Part shown: in pieces, positions 10,553-22,177 of the stretch
Numbering within the stretch: the first letter of the stretch is position 1
Layout: each line of letters begins with the position of its first letter
Assembly (NCBI GenBank): GCA_014529385.2
Contig: CM043948.1
Span: forward strand, 79,491,291 to 79,555,290
From: Adiantum capillus-veneris
Taxonomy: Eukaryota > Streptophyta > Polypodiopsida > Polypodiales > Pteridaceae
Direction: 5' to 3'
DNA length: 64,000 nucleotides
Made by a program: the position numbers and the translations under genes
Notes under the pieces: model-generated
Databases searched by the model: none
The model's input: the letters and a program-made list of their open reading frames with translations, nothing else
What the model was told of the DNA's origin: nothing

Positions 10553-12866
10553 TGGTGTACAACTTAGCTTCAACTTTATATTTTGCACAAAAAGGAGCTT
10601 AGAGCTTGCGGAATCAAGTGACAAGATTTGGTTATAGCATCACTAGCACATTGTCTTAGGGTTATGGGAGCCCTCTCACCATCCACCCTCTTACAATGGT
10701 AGCCAAACAATAGCCAATGAATCACAAGCAACAAAACAACAACCTTCAATGAAACAAGTCACCTTATGAAGCTGAATGAGTTTGCCAAGCCAAATTGGAG
10801 GAGAAGCGCGAGCCTTTGGACATGAATTGCACCCAAAACTACCAATTCATTGATGTTGAGGTAGATACAACAATGGTAGGAAGAATATCTTCTACTCGCA
10901 CTCACTCAAACTAGCTCAAGCTTTTCTATGCACCAAGGTGATGGTGTATAGAAAGCTTACTCTCTCTTTACAACCAAGATAGAACTGGCGTGTGGTACGC
11001 TCAATCTAGTGTGCAATGGTATAGTGATGTCTTTTACAAGGAGGAATGGGTTCTATTTATAGGTTTTAGAAGCCTTGATTAGGATTAAGCCTAATCAATT
11101 TTATTAGGAAAGATCAAGGATTATGAATTTTTATGAATTTCAAATGATAATGGGGTCTCTCTTTTCTCTTGAGTCACATGGATGTGGGCTCAAGTAAGAG
11201 AATTATTGATGTGGTGAAAGGAGAGAAACTTCCATGGGAGTGAATGAATTTGGTTTACTTGTGCGGTTGCCTACTCCATATGTTGATAGTGTGGATGCAT
11301 GTTTACAAGAGAAGTTAGTTGTTAGTGGTAATAATCACTAGAATTGTTAGTGATACATTTACAATGGGTAGGATGAGTTGATTTGATGAAGGAAGAGGGG
11401 TGAATTAAAAGAGAATCATTGAGATGGTGAAGCTTTGAAGAAGCTTGAACTCACCCTTGTGTAGATTGTGGAAAAAATGACCGCTGGTCTTCTTCTTCTT
11501 CTTCGCTTCTTTACGCCGCCGCCACGGTTGACCACCACGATGAAAAGAGGATTTGTTGATGAAAAATCCTCAATTTGCAGAAGTTATCATGGTTAAGATG
11601 CTGAATTTTAGATATTTTTAGGAGAGGTAAATGAAATTGTAACATAGAAGCAATAGAGAGAGACATGGAGAGGGTGTATGTATGTAGAGGTTCATAAAAG
11701 AACTATAGGGATGAGAGAGAAGGGTAATGGTGAAGAGGGTGGGAGAAGCCATGGAAATTGCAGGTTTGAGTGAGGGAAGGAGAGGGAGGGATGTGTAAGA
11801 GTGAGTAGGTGTGTGGAAGGGTGAGAGAAGACTAAGGACTACTTGTGAGAAAAGTGGGCAGACTGGGGTCCACTCAAAAAATCATAACTCACCGCTGGTA
11901 GCTCCAAAAATCATGAAAACATTTGAGGTAATTATTCAGAGCGTGGGCTACATTTTCTCTTTTGACCACCGCTCCAAATTCGGAGTGGAGATAGGTGCCA
12001 AAACTCTCACCAAAAAGCCTGTTTTTTATGCCTGCAAAAGTCTCTTAGTGGCCCCCTCCTTTGTTGAATTTGTACAATGCATCCAAGAGTGAGCCCCTCC
12101 TTTGTCATATTATAATACAAAGCATCCAAGTTGCCCTTGACCCATGCATGGAGGAGGATTATTGGTGAATAAAGAAATATATACATGGTGGGACTAGTGT
12201 ATGGACTATTCATGGACTTTAGCTCAATGAGCACATGGTGTTAGAATAATGAGTAAAAATAATAATAAAAATATGGAGGAGTTATGGATATGGAAAGATA
12301 TTGGAATCATATGATATGGTCCCTCCTTGAGTTATTTTGGGTGAAAGAGGAAAAGGTATGCAAGTAAATAATATAATAAACGTAACCAATGAGTAGAAAT
12401 CAATTTTTTGTTTTCACGAGGGTGAGGGTGAAAATGTGGGAGTGATTTGTATAAAGGAAAAATATGAGGTTAGAGTATGTACATATTGGCAAAAAATATA
12501 ATTATGGTGTAAGAGGATGAAAGAAGGTGTACATAGGTTTAATAAAACACACACCTAAGTAGAAATATTTAAATAAAATACCAAAATAATTATAAAAAAT
12601 CCCTATATTTAGGCCATATATAAAATGAAATATTTACACACAAAGAGGCCATAATATAATTTTATTTTTTTATTTTTTTATTTTTTTGGCTCAACTAGCC
12701 CAGTGACTAGCTAGCTGAGGGTTTTTAAGAAGATATGGGAAAAGCTCCCTAACTCACACATGCCTATGTACAGTGAAATGGTAGGGATAGCCATACCGTT
12801 TGGGTGAATTTGGTAGGGTGGAGTAACTTACTATGGAAATTATGGAGAGCCGAAAAACGGCTATCA
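10219..12866 (-). repeat. 5' LTR of the Tat-type gypsy element
   Basis: This is the 2648-bp partner of the LTR at 1714-4361. It holds the 67-bp GA tract at 10481-10547 and the TATA box at 11052-11064 on the minus strand. In element orientation it supplies the promoter for the genomic RNA, whose template runs leftward through gag and pol. The GTAC that follows at 12867 is the second copy of the target duplication. Confidence 0.95.
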
Positions 12867-13948
12867 GTACCTGGGATCAAGAAGAATCTTTTGTATGTAT
12901 CTGTACTTGCTAGACTTGGTTTTGTAGTCAAATTTGTGGATGGCAGATGTACAATACATGATCTCAGTTTTGGTATGAAATTGTTGCATCATGCATTTTA
13001 TGCCGTGGGCTGTATAAGGTTACTTTGTATGACAAGTGTGGGCAAAATTCTGTAAATGCTGTTGTAGATTCAAAGGCTATTTCAAATGCAAAACTTTGGA
13101 ATGAAAGTTTTGGGCATCTAAATTTAGTCAGTTTGCTGCATTTGCAAAAATCTGATATGGATGCTTCTTTTTCACCGCTTGAAGCACCTATAAAACATAT
13201 TTGTGAAGGCTGTATTTTGGGTAAGATGCAATGTTTGAAGTTTCCGAAGGGTGGTTCAGTTAGAGATTCTTGTAGGTTGCAGCTTTTGCATAGTGATGTT
13301 TGTGGGCCCATGCAAATCCCATGTTTGTGGGCCCATGACTTTCATTGATGATTACTCTAGGCATGCATGGGCATATCAACTTAGAGCTAAGTCCAAAGTG
13401 TTTATGTGCTTCAACAATTTCTGGCTATGGTTGAAAATGTCTCGAAATGTACTATGGGCACCCTCCATTCCGATCAAGGGAAGGAGTATATATCTCATGA
13501 ATTTAATGCATTTTTGGATAGCCGTGGGATAAAATACCAATTTACAGTGCCGTATACACCTCAAAAAAATGGTGTTGCTAAGAGGAAAAACATGTCTCTC
13601 ACAAAAATGGCATGATGATGTATGGTCAAAAGTCAAGCTTTGCCGTATTTGTTTTGGCTTGAGGCCATCATGTGTGCCATTTATATACTTAACAAGTGTA
13701 AAAAAAAAACTTTGCAGTCTATAACTCCATATGAAGCATGGCATGGTAGAAAGACTTTTATTGAGTACTTGCACGTTTTTGGCTGTTTGGCATATGCTTT
13801 GGTGCCACAAATACAACACAAAAAATTGGATGATAAGGCGGTCAAATGTATTTTTGTTGGTTATAGTACTGAAAGAAAAGGTTACAATCTGCAAACAAAG
13901 CGTATTTTGGTCTCATGGGATGTTGTGTTTGTGGAAGATTCTATTTAG
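12867..13948 (+). pseudogene. copia integrase, decayed (resumes after the nested insertion)
   Basis: The reading resumes exactly at the target duplication with the pre-integrase motif PGIKKNLLYVS. A GAG-pre-integrase segment follows (LWNESFGHLNL, then CEGCILGKM). Integrase core pieces are LLHSDVCGPM, TFIDDYSRHAW, GTLHSDQGKEY and TPQKNGVAKRKN, and FVGYSTERKGYNL is the C-terminal part. At least three phase changes are needed. One is at a short duplication: a 17-bp block at 13297 recurs at 13321, flanking the spot where frame is lost. The glutamate expected in the QNGVAER-type motif is Lys here. Integration activity is therefore not expected. Confidence 0.85.
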
Positions 13949-14238
13949 CCCTTGCTGTCATGTACTAGACAATAATGTAAGCTAACATGACATTTATGAC
14001 ACTTTGTTGCCTCTTTTCAGTGGTGGAAGTTTGAATGTAAATTCCAATGAGGCAAATGTACAACCTATGGGGGTTTCTGAAAATGTTACAGATCAGCCTA
14101 TTACTGATGTTGATGTACATGATATACTTGATGAGGAAAGGGATGAGAATGAGCAAGCTAGAGGTGTGCCAAAATGGCTGGTGCATACTAGGTGTGACAG
14201 TAAATTGGATGCACCTTTGTCTAGTGGTACTCGTTGAG

Positions 14239-15010
14239 GTCCTCTCCATACATTTTATGCATTGGATTGTTATGCTTTGGTTGTGTCTAACTTATGTGAT
14301 GTTGAGGAACCTTTGTCTTTTGATGAAGCACAAAATTCAAAAAATTGGATGGCTGCCATGGATTCATTTGATGCACTTTTAGAAAATGACAGATGGACTT
14401 TATGTGATTTTCCTCCTGGTAAAAAGGCCATTGGTACGAAGTGGGTTTACAAGTTGAAATGCAAGCCGAATGGTGAGATTGATCACTATAAGGCTCGGCT
14501 TGTTGCAAAGGGTTATGCACAACAAAGAGGCATAGATTATGAAGAGAATTTTACTCCCACTTGTCATATGACTATTATGAGTTTTCTATGTGCATTGACA
14601 ACTTATTTTGGTTGGGATGTACATCAGCCTAGAATTGTTACTACTTTCTTGAATGGTGACATATTTGAGGAAGTTTATGTAACATAGCCTTGTGGTTTTG
14701 TCATTAAAGGGAAGGAAGATAAAGTGTGCAAAAGTAAGAAAGATTTGTATGGGTTGAAGCAATCTCCTCATGCTTGGTATGAGAAGGACGACACTCATTT
14801 GGTCAAACGAGGATTTCTTCATAATAGTCCAACAAAAAGCCCATTGTATGTAAAGCGTGAGGTGATGTACTTCTCATTGTGGTTCTCTATGTGGATGATT
14901 TGCTGATCACGGGACCAAATGAGAGACATATTGCTGAATTTAAGGTTGATTTGAATGCTACTTTTAAGATGAAAGATTTGGGGTTGTTGCATCATTACTT
15001 GGGTATACAG
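14239..15010 (+). pseudogene. copia reverse transcriptase, decayed
   Basis: The open part 14262-14687 carries the classic copia RT start: WMAAMDSFDALLENDRWTL, then GTKWVYKLKCKPNGEIDHYK and ARLVAKGYAQQRGIDYEENF. A stop follows after FEEVYVT. DLYGLKQSPHAWYEK resumes at 14740, and a YVDD-type catalytic motif (LYVDDLLITG) is encoded near 14886-14915 in another phase. Motif order and spacing are normal; stops and frameshifts separate the blocks. It would have copied element RNA to cDNA. Confidence 0.88.
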
Positions 15011-15242
15011 TCAAAGCAATGTGATGGTGGTATTTCCTTGTGCTAGACAAGTTACATATAGACATTTATATGTAAGTTTGGACTTGAGGATTGTAAACCT
15101 ATTGTTAGGAGCAAGTTTGAAATTAAGTCTTCATGATGCTGGTGATCCTGCTGATATCACTCTTTACCAAACTAGATGCCTCATTTATGTATACAACACA
15201 AGGCCAAATATTCATTTTGCAATCTTATAGGTCAGTAAATTT

Positions 15243-15823
15243 ATGCATAGCCCAGGGTCTAAGCATTGGGAGGATGTCAAGAGGAGTTTTTGCTACTTGA
15301 GTGGCACTTTACATCTTGGCTTGTTTTATCCCAAGGGGGGATCATTGCTGTCAGATTTACATACTTTTTTGGACTCAAATTGGGATGGTTGTTTTGAAAG
15401 GCGAGTGTCCACAAGTGGTTTTTATTGCGTGCTCGGCACTTCATCATGGTTGAGCAAGAAGCACCCTACTGTGGCCACTTCAAGTTGTGAGGCTGAGTAC
15501 ATGGAAGTCTTCACAACTACGATTGAGTGTGTATGGATCAGTTGCCTTATGGATGATTTGGGTGTTGGACATGAACTACTAACACTATCTACACTGACAG
15601 TCATAGCACATTGGCATTTGTGAGGAACCCAGTTTTTCATGCTTGCACAAAACACATTGAGGTGAATTACCACTATGTCAAGGAGAAGCTCTCAGTAGGA
15701 GAGATCATCTTGGCTTATTTGCCAACACAGGACAACCTTGCAAATATTTTCACAAAGGCATTGTCTTGTGAGAAGTTCAAAGCTTTCCACAAAGCTTTGG
15801 GCTTACTCCCCTTTGTGAAATGA
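15243..15823 (+). pseudogene. copia RNase H and C-terminal end, decayed
   Basis: Motifs are HWEDVKRSFCYLSGTL, the STSGFYCVLGTSSWLSKKHP stretch, then SSCEAEYMEV (the catalytic E position), and in another phase KHIEVNYHYVKEKL and LPTQDNLANIFTKAL. These are the usual last 190 residues of a copia polyprotein. One frameshift lies near 15600. The stop at 15821-15823 is followed after 80 bp by the polypurine region and the 3' LTR. Confidence 0.88.
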
Positions 15824-15902
15824 TCATGTCCTCACAAGGCATGGCACTTCCCTATACTCTATGTGCCAGCTCTTGTTCACCACATCACTTCCAGGGCGGA
15901 TT

Positions 15903-16131
15903 TGTTACCATAGACATGTGGTAGTGATGTGTGTGAGCACACGTAGGACCGCCGTGGCATTTTTTCCCTCGCTAGGAGGTTTCCCGCCCCGTGCATTGTA
16001 TATACACCCATCACTCTAGGGCTATCTTATCTTTCCATTGCACACTAAGTAATACACTCTTTGTTGTGTGCCTTGAGCTTCCTTCATCTTCTCCAAGCTG
16101 TGTGTGTTTTCCTACAACCCTAATTCCAACA
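15903..16131 (+). repeat. 3' LTR of the copia element
   Basis: The 229-bp LTR begins TGTTACCATAG and ends AATTCCAACA, giving TGTT/AACA terminal inverted repeats. Its last 70 bp match 1-76. A short purine-rich tract (near 15892-15902) precedes it as a degraded polypurine tract. The region contains a 'gtatataca' TATA-like site near 15998. Confidence 0.85.
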
Positions 16132-16980
16132 ACAAATGTATCCTCCCTCACTTTGGTATTCTTGCCTAACTTGTCCGCTCTTCCTTTTGACTTGTCTTTG
16201 GCAAGAGTACACTCACAAACACTCGCCCAACTTCCATAAAGTAGGTGCAAGCTTCTTTAACCACGTGGCCTATCCAAACTTGGTAGGGAAGAACTAGAGT
16301 TAGATTATTGAATATGGTGGGATTGATTCAACCTTAGGCTTTTAATTTCCACTAGCATTAAATTAGAAACCATAAAATTACCTTTAATTTTATTGGCTTA
16401 CGTGCAACACATTTGCACTATCCTTTGGAGTCTTTATGAACCTGATCTAGGCTAGAGCCTACCTACTAATTTAGAACCTGATAAATTAGGACAAATTTGC
16501 ATAAAGGTTAAACTTACCATTGGGCTATATAGCTTCATCTCCTATGAAAAACCTTAGCATAGTGCTTTGGAGGTACTAGGAAGCTAGTCCCAAAACCTGC
16601 TACTTCTATTTTAGATTGTCCTTTGTAAGTTTTATCTTTATCCTAAGGCTTCTTAGACTTCACACTTGGAGTTTAATGAATAATTTTAATTAGTAAAAAA
16701 TAACACAAGTAGTTTCTAATTTTTGACTCCTATAATTTCTCCAATCAATCTCCTTTGTCTTCTACCTTTGATCAAAACTTCTTGTGATAAATTTATCCTT
16801 CCTTGATCTGCATCTTTAATTGAGATGACTAAACAACAATTAATCTCACTCTTTTATAGACTTATCCTCTATGGTCCCAAGACTTTGAATGAGTTTCTCT
16901 ATAAGCACTTCAATCAATTCCTCTTATTCTCTTTTATTTTCCATAAAATAAAGTGGCCAAATAAAGATGGAAAATAATTT
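16132..16980 (+). other. AT-rich stretch without recognisable gene
   Basis: This is DNA flanking the copia insertion. I see no open frame with a recognisable motif, no LTR termini and no strong repeat. It may be part of the gypsy relic that becomes readable at about 16985. Confidence 0.5.
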
Positions 16981-16984
16981 TAGA

Positions 16985-18975
16985 AGGTTACAATCTGAAC
17001 CAGGTTGTAGGTCATGAGAAGTATTGGATATTTTGAGATTGGCATAGCTCTAGAAAATCAAATAAAGAAAACTTTTATCACACCTTGGGGATGTTTTGCC
17101 TATCTCACAAGATTCCCTTTGGTTTGGTTAATGCATATGCTCTTTTCCAAGACTAGATGAACAAGGTATTTGGTCCCTATCTAGGTAGGTTTATTTGAGT
17201 ATTTATGGTTATGGATGACAATGGATGTAACAGCTCCCAGTTGGAGAATTTGCTGAGAGTAACACTAGTTTTGTAAAACAATAGACACCTTTGTGCCTTT
17301 AAGAGGATTTTGTAAAAAAGTAATTCAACAACTATTTAGATGTCTAAACAAAAATCCTCTCAGGAAAAAATGCCCAACACATAGTATGAATTGATAAAAA
17401 ATATTGAGAAAATAAATCAAGGTTTGAACTTGTCTTGCATGGCCATCTCTAAGGACTAACTTGGTAAAATGCGTATAATTTTACTAAATTGACTCAATGG
17501 TAGACCATTTTTTTTTCTAGAGTAGAGAGTCAAAATTCTTTGAAAAATCCATCAATAAGTATGTAATGCACCTATCACACTTCTATGTTGCTTACATAAA
17601 GACTGGCAACATTTACTACCTGCCCAAGTTAAGTAGTAAATTATAATTTTATGCAAAAAAGGCTCTTTTAAAAAACTAAAATTTTTAATTTTAGCATTTT
17701 TTACTCAAATACGACTCTTAGAGTCTTAGGCACATCCTAACAAGATGCTCAAGAAGTTTCACGAAGTTTTGATGTCATATGCAAAAGTTATGCTTAAAAT
17801 ACTAGAATCTAGACATGAGCCACTTTAGTGGCTCTAGCCACTTTTGTGGCCCATTACAAGACTAGTGCTAAAGCTATGTTTTCAAAGGCTGGATGAAGAG
17901 GGTGGCTAGTTGAATTTAACAAAATGTAAGCTGGCACAACCTTGGGTTCATCTGCTAGGACATGCGATCTCATAGAATGGTATAGAGGCTAATCCTGAGA
18001 GGTTAAGGTTCTTGTGTTGATGAAATCCCCATCAAACGCTCAAAGTTTGGCTTCATTTTTGCATAAACTAAAGTTTTTTTAATACTTTTGCAATATCTAT
18101 GTCCCCCTTCAAAAGATGGTGAAGCAGGTTCATGGTTTTGGTGGACTAAAGTTGCACAAGAGACTTTTGACATGGTTAAACAGATTCTTTATCAATTGCC
18201 TATGGTTTGTCCTCCAAATTGATGGGATAATTATTATGTTGATATGCTAGTGGATACTATGTCTATTGGAGTTGTTTTACTACAAAAGGTGGGTAAGTGC
18301 TATATGCCAATCTGGTTCAACAATAGGGTAATAAGTCTTGGGGAAATGGCTTATACTAACTAAGTAATGGGTGATGAATTTGGAGTCTACATGTCAAAAG
18401 ATTAAGTGTACCTTATTGTTTGCAAGTTTTATGTGCTCACCTCCAATAATATATTGCCTAAAGCAGTTTTGCATTTGAAGCTACAGATGAGTATCATGAA
18501 GTGGGTGTTGAAGTTGCAAGACTTTGAGCTTGAGTTCAAGATTAACTATACAAGTAGGTCTAACTTGGACGATATATTGGTGAGCAAGTCCATATTTTTC
18601 TATATATCCAAGGGTAGGGCATGAAGAAGCTAATGAAGAGCGTGAGATAAAAAAGGGCATTTGTAATGTGGTTTGATGGTGCTTATGAAAGAGTGGTGCA
18701 GAAAGCTAGCAGAGTGGTGGTAATTCAAGATTCCCCTGGTAAGGCGGAGTACTTGGCTCTCCACTTGGGGTTTGAAGAATTGCAACATGTTTGGAATTTC
18801 CAAGCTCATAGTGAAAGATGATGCTCTTTTGGTGATCAAGTAGCTCTTGCGCATGCAAAAATGACAAGTAAAAGAGATTCCCTCAAGCATTGGTTTTATT
18901 TTATTAAGAAGATGTTGAATTTTTTTGAAGCGATACAATTTAGGCATGTTAAGAGAGATAAAACTTCAGAGGTTC
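16985..18975 (+). pseudogene. Tat-type gypsy RT, RNase H and archaeal-type RNase H relic
   Basis: This is strongly decayed but readable in pieces. RT motifs are NQVVGHEKYW, then KKTFITPWGCFAY and a degraded FGLVNAYALFQ block near 17010-17150. After a 604-bp TIR insertion (17264-17867) RT resumes with LNLTKCKLAQP and the LLGHAIS block near 17910-17980. RNase H follows with FWWTKVAQETFDMVKQIL, MAYTN and MKWVLKLQDFELEF (18140-18560). A second RNase H begins with WFDGAYERVVQKASRVVV near 18670 and continues with KAEYLALHLGFEEL and KDDALLVIK. The two RNase H units place it in the Tat group, like the young element at 1714-12866, but as an independent and far older copy. Confidence 0.8.
17264..17867. 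mobile_element. 604-bp TIR element (MITE-like) inside the gypsy RT relic
   Basis: The ends are CACTAGTTTTGTAA on the left and, reversed, CACTAGTCTTGTAA on the right. Flanks are GTAA on the left and CTAA on the right. Near the right end lie short palindromes (GAGCCACTTTAGTGGCTC and GCCACTTTTGTGGC). The gypsy RT reading continues on either side, so the borders are well placed. It encodes nothing recognisable. It shares ends with the element at 20972-22173. Confidence 0.65.
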
Positions 18976-19500
18976 CACCTCTAAGTATGTAAGTGTACCA
19001 CGCGAGTTCACGTGGATGGGGTTTTTATTATTTCAAAGAGTTACAAAATTACAAGTACAAAAGAGGTTTAAAAATCAAGAACTTAAAACAACTACAAGTT
19101 TATGAAGGAAGAGGGGTCTTTTAATTCACGGTGAAGTGTGTAGAGGGGTTTTATAAATACCTCTTGGATACACGTGCTATAGGTATCTTTGAAAGGTGGG
19201 ATCCTTGAGGAGAAAAATCAGAGGGCTGACTCAGGGGGTGCACTATGTGATCATGTTAATGTATAACGTGAGTTTTAAAGGAGAGGCTTTAAAATGCAAA
19301 AAAATTACGCAATTTAACAGAGATACATTAAAATAAGGGGTTTTTATATTCAAATTTGAAAAAAAATCCTAGAATAAGAAGTCATTTTATTTATTCAGAC
19401 ATGTTAAAAGAGAGGTTTTTTTAATACCCCACAAAAACACGTAATATAGGGGGTATTGAAGAGTGAACCCCCCGAAATGGCCAATTAGTTGACCATTAAC
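18976..19500 (-). repeat. LTR-like insertion in the gypsy relic (boundaries uncertain)
   Basis: The gypsy reading stops at about 18975 and resumes at about 19570. Read on the minus strand this stretch has a TATA-like GGTATTTATAAAACC near 19149-19163, and an AATAATAAAA polyadenylation-like signal near 19029-19038, followed by GTGAACTCGCGTGG. This layout resembles a plant LTR. No partner LTR or target duplication is found in the window, so it would be a solo LTR or fragment. Confidence 0.35.
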
Positions 19501-19570
19501 CATTTGCAAATGCATGTAGCAGGTTTCTATGTGACACCAACTATGTATGCAAGAAGGGAAACCTTAAAAG

Positions 19571-20062
19571 ATGTCGATAATTAATTTTTTTGAGTATAGG
19601 TCAACGTTCATCAATCATGTCAAAGTTTCAGAAGAGGAGAGATGTTCCAAAGGCATTCAGTTCACTCTTGTGGGAGAGGATCTTATGGTTTATGGTTGCG
19701 ATGGACTGTTAAGGAAAATCCCGTACAAAGAGGAGATCAAAATGGTTCTGAAAGCAATGTCGTAAAGAGAGTGGCAAGGAGTAGGTTCTTTTTTGTATTT
19801 TTAGAGCAAGTTTTTTTGGTGTCCTTTCAATGTATGTGATGCTTATTATTGGCGGTGCAGGACTTTCCATGACTGCCAAATCATAACAGAATTTGCAAAG
19901 TTCATAATAGTGTCATAGGCGGCTATCAATGTGCATAATGCATTTAAATGGTGGGGTTTGGATACCATTGATCCTCTTCCTTTGTAATGGTAAAAAGTAC
20001 ATTATTTTTGCCATTCATTATCTTATTAGGTGGGTCAAAGCAAAGGTAATCAAAGAGGTAAA
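19571..20062 (+). pseudogene. Gypsy relic: pre-integrase and first part of integrase
   Basis: The frame at 19571-19765 gives the typical stretch before integrase (IQFTLVGEDLMVYGCDGLL then RKIPYKEEIKMVL). Degraded zinc-finger cysteines (CRTFHDCQI) follow near 19855. The start of the catalytic core is seen as WWGLDTIDPLP near 19953 and KYIIFAIHYLIRWVKAKVIK near 19995-20055. The core is cut by an insertion at 20063 and resumes at 26817. The second-position Asp in the 'AIDY' motif is His here. Confidence 0.75.
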
Positions 20063-20508
20063 TGTTGCAAGAGGGTGCGTAGAGTACCCTGCAAAATACG
20101 ATAAAATCAACAAATCCACATACCTGCATAATCACGTACGCATAGAATCCATAGAAAATCTGACACGAGAGAGGTAGAGAGCGAGAGAAAGTAGTGAGCA
20201 CATGCCGATGCACCTCCTAGGGCGGAGTGCTACACCCGCATAGTGAGAGAGAATAGAGGAAAGGAGAGAAGAAAGACACAGCACTGGGTACAATCTCCCC
20301 CGTGCAAGAGTGAGCATTTTACTCTTGCACGTATTTATTGAAAGATTTCTCGAATGCTCACAATGAGTACACATTGGCCGGCCGGACATAAATGGCCATA
20401 GCTCATAAAGAGCACTTGAATAATAAAATATACATGAATAAGATGTCCTTCCACATAGCCCATAGCCTATCAGCTGTAGTAAATAACAAAATATCAATTT
20501 CCATTACA
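20063..20508 (-). repeat. LTR (446 bp) of the 20-27 kb relic
   Basis: On the plus strand it starts TGTTGCAAGAGG and ends TTTCCATTACA. Internally it has an inverted repeat, CAAGAGTG/TACTCTTG, near 20305-20329 and a purine-rich half (20160-20280). On the minus strand an AATAAATACG box near 20328-20337 could serve as its TATA. The 36-bp end block recurs at 26775-26810. Confidence 0.55.
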
Positions 20509-20971
20509 TACCTCTTTGTTAGAAAGAAACATGTCACTGCGAAAGGTGATACAGATTCTATCATTGCAGCTAATTGAAGGGAGCCATCCATGTTGTCATA
20601 ACAAGAGAGTGAGGGAGATTCTATGTCAACATTCTGTTGGCAGAGAGTCCTTTGACTAATATTATTGTGGTTATGATTCCTTCTATATTCTTTGTCTTAT
20701 CAAGGTGTTTGTGTCTTTTGTACCTTGTCTCGTGGGAGATCCCTGATTGGCACCTTTGAGGCAATTATAGAAAGTTTAAGTGTTTCATGGGGTGGTTGGA
20801 GTGGTGGTTGAGATAAAATAGATAATTGAGAATAAATAAATAAATGGAAATAAACAAAATAAGATGGCGACTTTGTGTACACATGCAGCACTTTTGCTTT
20901 GCAAGATGATAAAATACATAGATGCCGTCTCCCACTTTCCAAGTGAGAAAATACAACGAGCCTTTATTTAA

Positions 20972-22173
20972 CACTAGTTCTGTAATTGGACACTTAAGTG
21001 TCCTGAGGCACTAAAGTGTCCTATTTTTCTACCATGTTTTGGAAATTTATTTGTCAAACTAAAAAGAAGTTTTTTACACGTTGCTTCTACCATAAATTGG
21101 TTATGCGAAAAAGAAAACACTTGATTTTTCTCCATATCAAAATACAATATGTATGGAGAGAATCCTCGTAAGTTCTAAGACATAAATTTTAGTAAAATTT
21201 CAAGTTGTTTTGCCAAAAAAATCATAAAATTATTATATCTTTTTGTAGAGATGGCCTTTTTTATGTTTATAAAAGCCAAGTGTTAGCATTTAGTGTTACA
21301 AAACAATGGAATGCACTTCAAAGATAAGTTTTCAAGTCACATGTAAGCTATAGACATAATTTCAAACTTGAGCACGTACTGAATAAAAGCATAATTTTGG
21401 TCTTCCAAAGGTTCCCTCATGAAATTGGTATTATTCTAGTGCAATTAATTCGACAACTAGAAATGACTTTATATATTTAAACCAAGAAACTACGTATTTT
21501 TTGGGCTCCCTAACTCAAGTAAATCTCGTTGCTTGAACTCTATCTTGAATTTTTTATCGTGCAAAAAATCTTAAAATCTAGAGTTCTCCATAATAACATT
21601 GCAACCAAGGTTTTAGGCACCCCAATTGTGTATGTACCACGTACTTTGATACATTTAGTTGATCTACATGGAAAGTTTGATATTATTTGAGGTTTTGAAT
21701 GCTTACGTCTCAAGAATGAAAATATGAAAGTTTTCTCTTATGCAGTTTTGAATATTTAAAATGATCCAATACTTGTTGCATACCAAAGCCCTTCTACTTG
21801 CCACCTTGAGTGCTCAATGGAAAGGGCAAGCAATGTATCACTTTCTAAAACTCACAAATACATCTTTCAATTATCTATAGCAAAATTATGGAAGAGTCAC
21901 TTAAAATTTTCTACAAGGTCGCTTCATTTTTTCTTGAGCTTACAAATGCGATTTCTTCAAAGCGCCATTCACAGTCTTATGAGGGTCAACTTAATGAGTA
22001 TAGTTCTTGATCATGATAGATTTTAAAATGCAAGGTTATATTTTTAAAAGAACCTCTAGCTAACATATTTAAGAGAGGGTTTTCTTAAATAAAATGTCTA
22101 ATGCAAGTAGCATTTAATTTAAATATGTTAAAAGAGGACACTTAAAGTGTCCTGTTTTGGTACCAAACTAGTG
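20972..22173. mobile_element. 1.2-kb TIR element flanked by TTAA
   Basis: Perfect 8-bp ends CACTAGTT...AACTAGTG extend as imperfect repeats into subterminal palindromes (GGACACTTAAGTGTCC on the left and GGACACTTTAAGTGTCC on the right). TTAA directly flanks both ends (20968-20971 and 22174-22177). The interior is AT-rich with no convincing coding frame. CACTA ends suggest the CACTA superfamily, which makes 3-bp duplications. The 4-bp TTAA duplication is instead typical of piggyBac-like elements. Superfamily is therefore open. Confidence 0.65.
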
Positions 22174-22177
22174 TTAA

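Larger units (their letters stand above)
1714..12866 (-). mobile_element. Young Tat-type Ty3/gypsy retrotransposon with two long LTRs
   Basis: The element spans 11153 bp. Two LTRs of exactly 2648 bp (1714-4361 and 10219-12866) begin TG and end CA. The flanking GTAC (1710-1713 and 12867-12870) is a 4-bp target duplication; gypsy elements more often make 5 bp. Read on the minus strand the order is 5' LTR, primer site, two small leader ORFs, Gag, protease, RT, RNase H, a second archaeal-type RNase H, integrase, polypurine tract, 3' LTR. The second RNase H marks the Tat group of non-chromovirus gypsy elements. By eye the LTRs differ at about 14 positions without net indels, so insertion was recent. 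One frameshift and one stop break pol. Confidence 0.95.
1..16131 (+). mobile_element. Ty1/copia retrotransposon, degenerate, split by a nested gypsy element
   Basis: The parts are the 3' end of the 5' LTR (1-76), a primer binding site (79-90), gag/protease remnants (443-1713), then integrase, RT and RNase H remnants (12867-15823), and a 3' LTR (15903-16131). Positions 1714-12866 are a later insertion. Without the insertion the copia is about 5 kb, the usual size for the family. The order GAG-PR-INT-RT-RH is visible and diagnostic of Ty1/copia. All coding parts carry stops and frameshifts, so the copy cannot move by itself. Most of the 5' LTR lies left of the window, so LTR divergence and the target duplication cannot be assessed. 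Confidence 0.9.

Noticed and set aside
20700-20974. Minus-strand frames of 69-80 codons as retroelement RNase H
   Set aside because: They sit where a copia C-terminus would be expected next to the 446-bp LTR, but no RNase H motif is readable.
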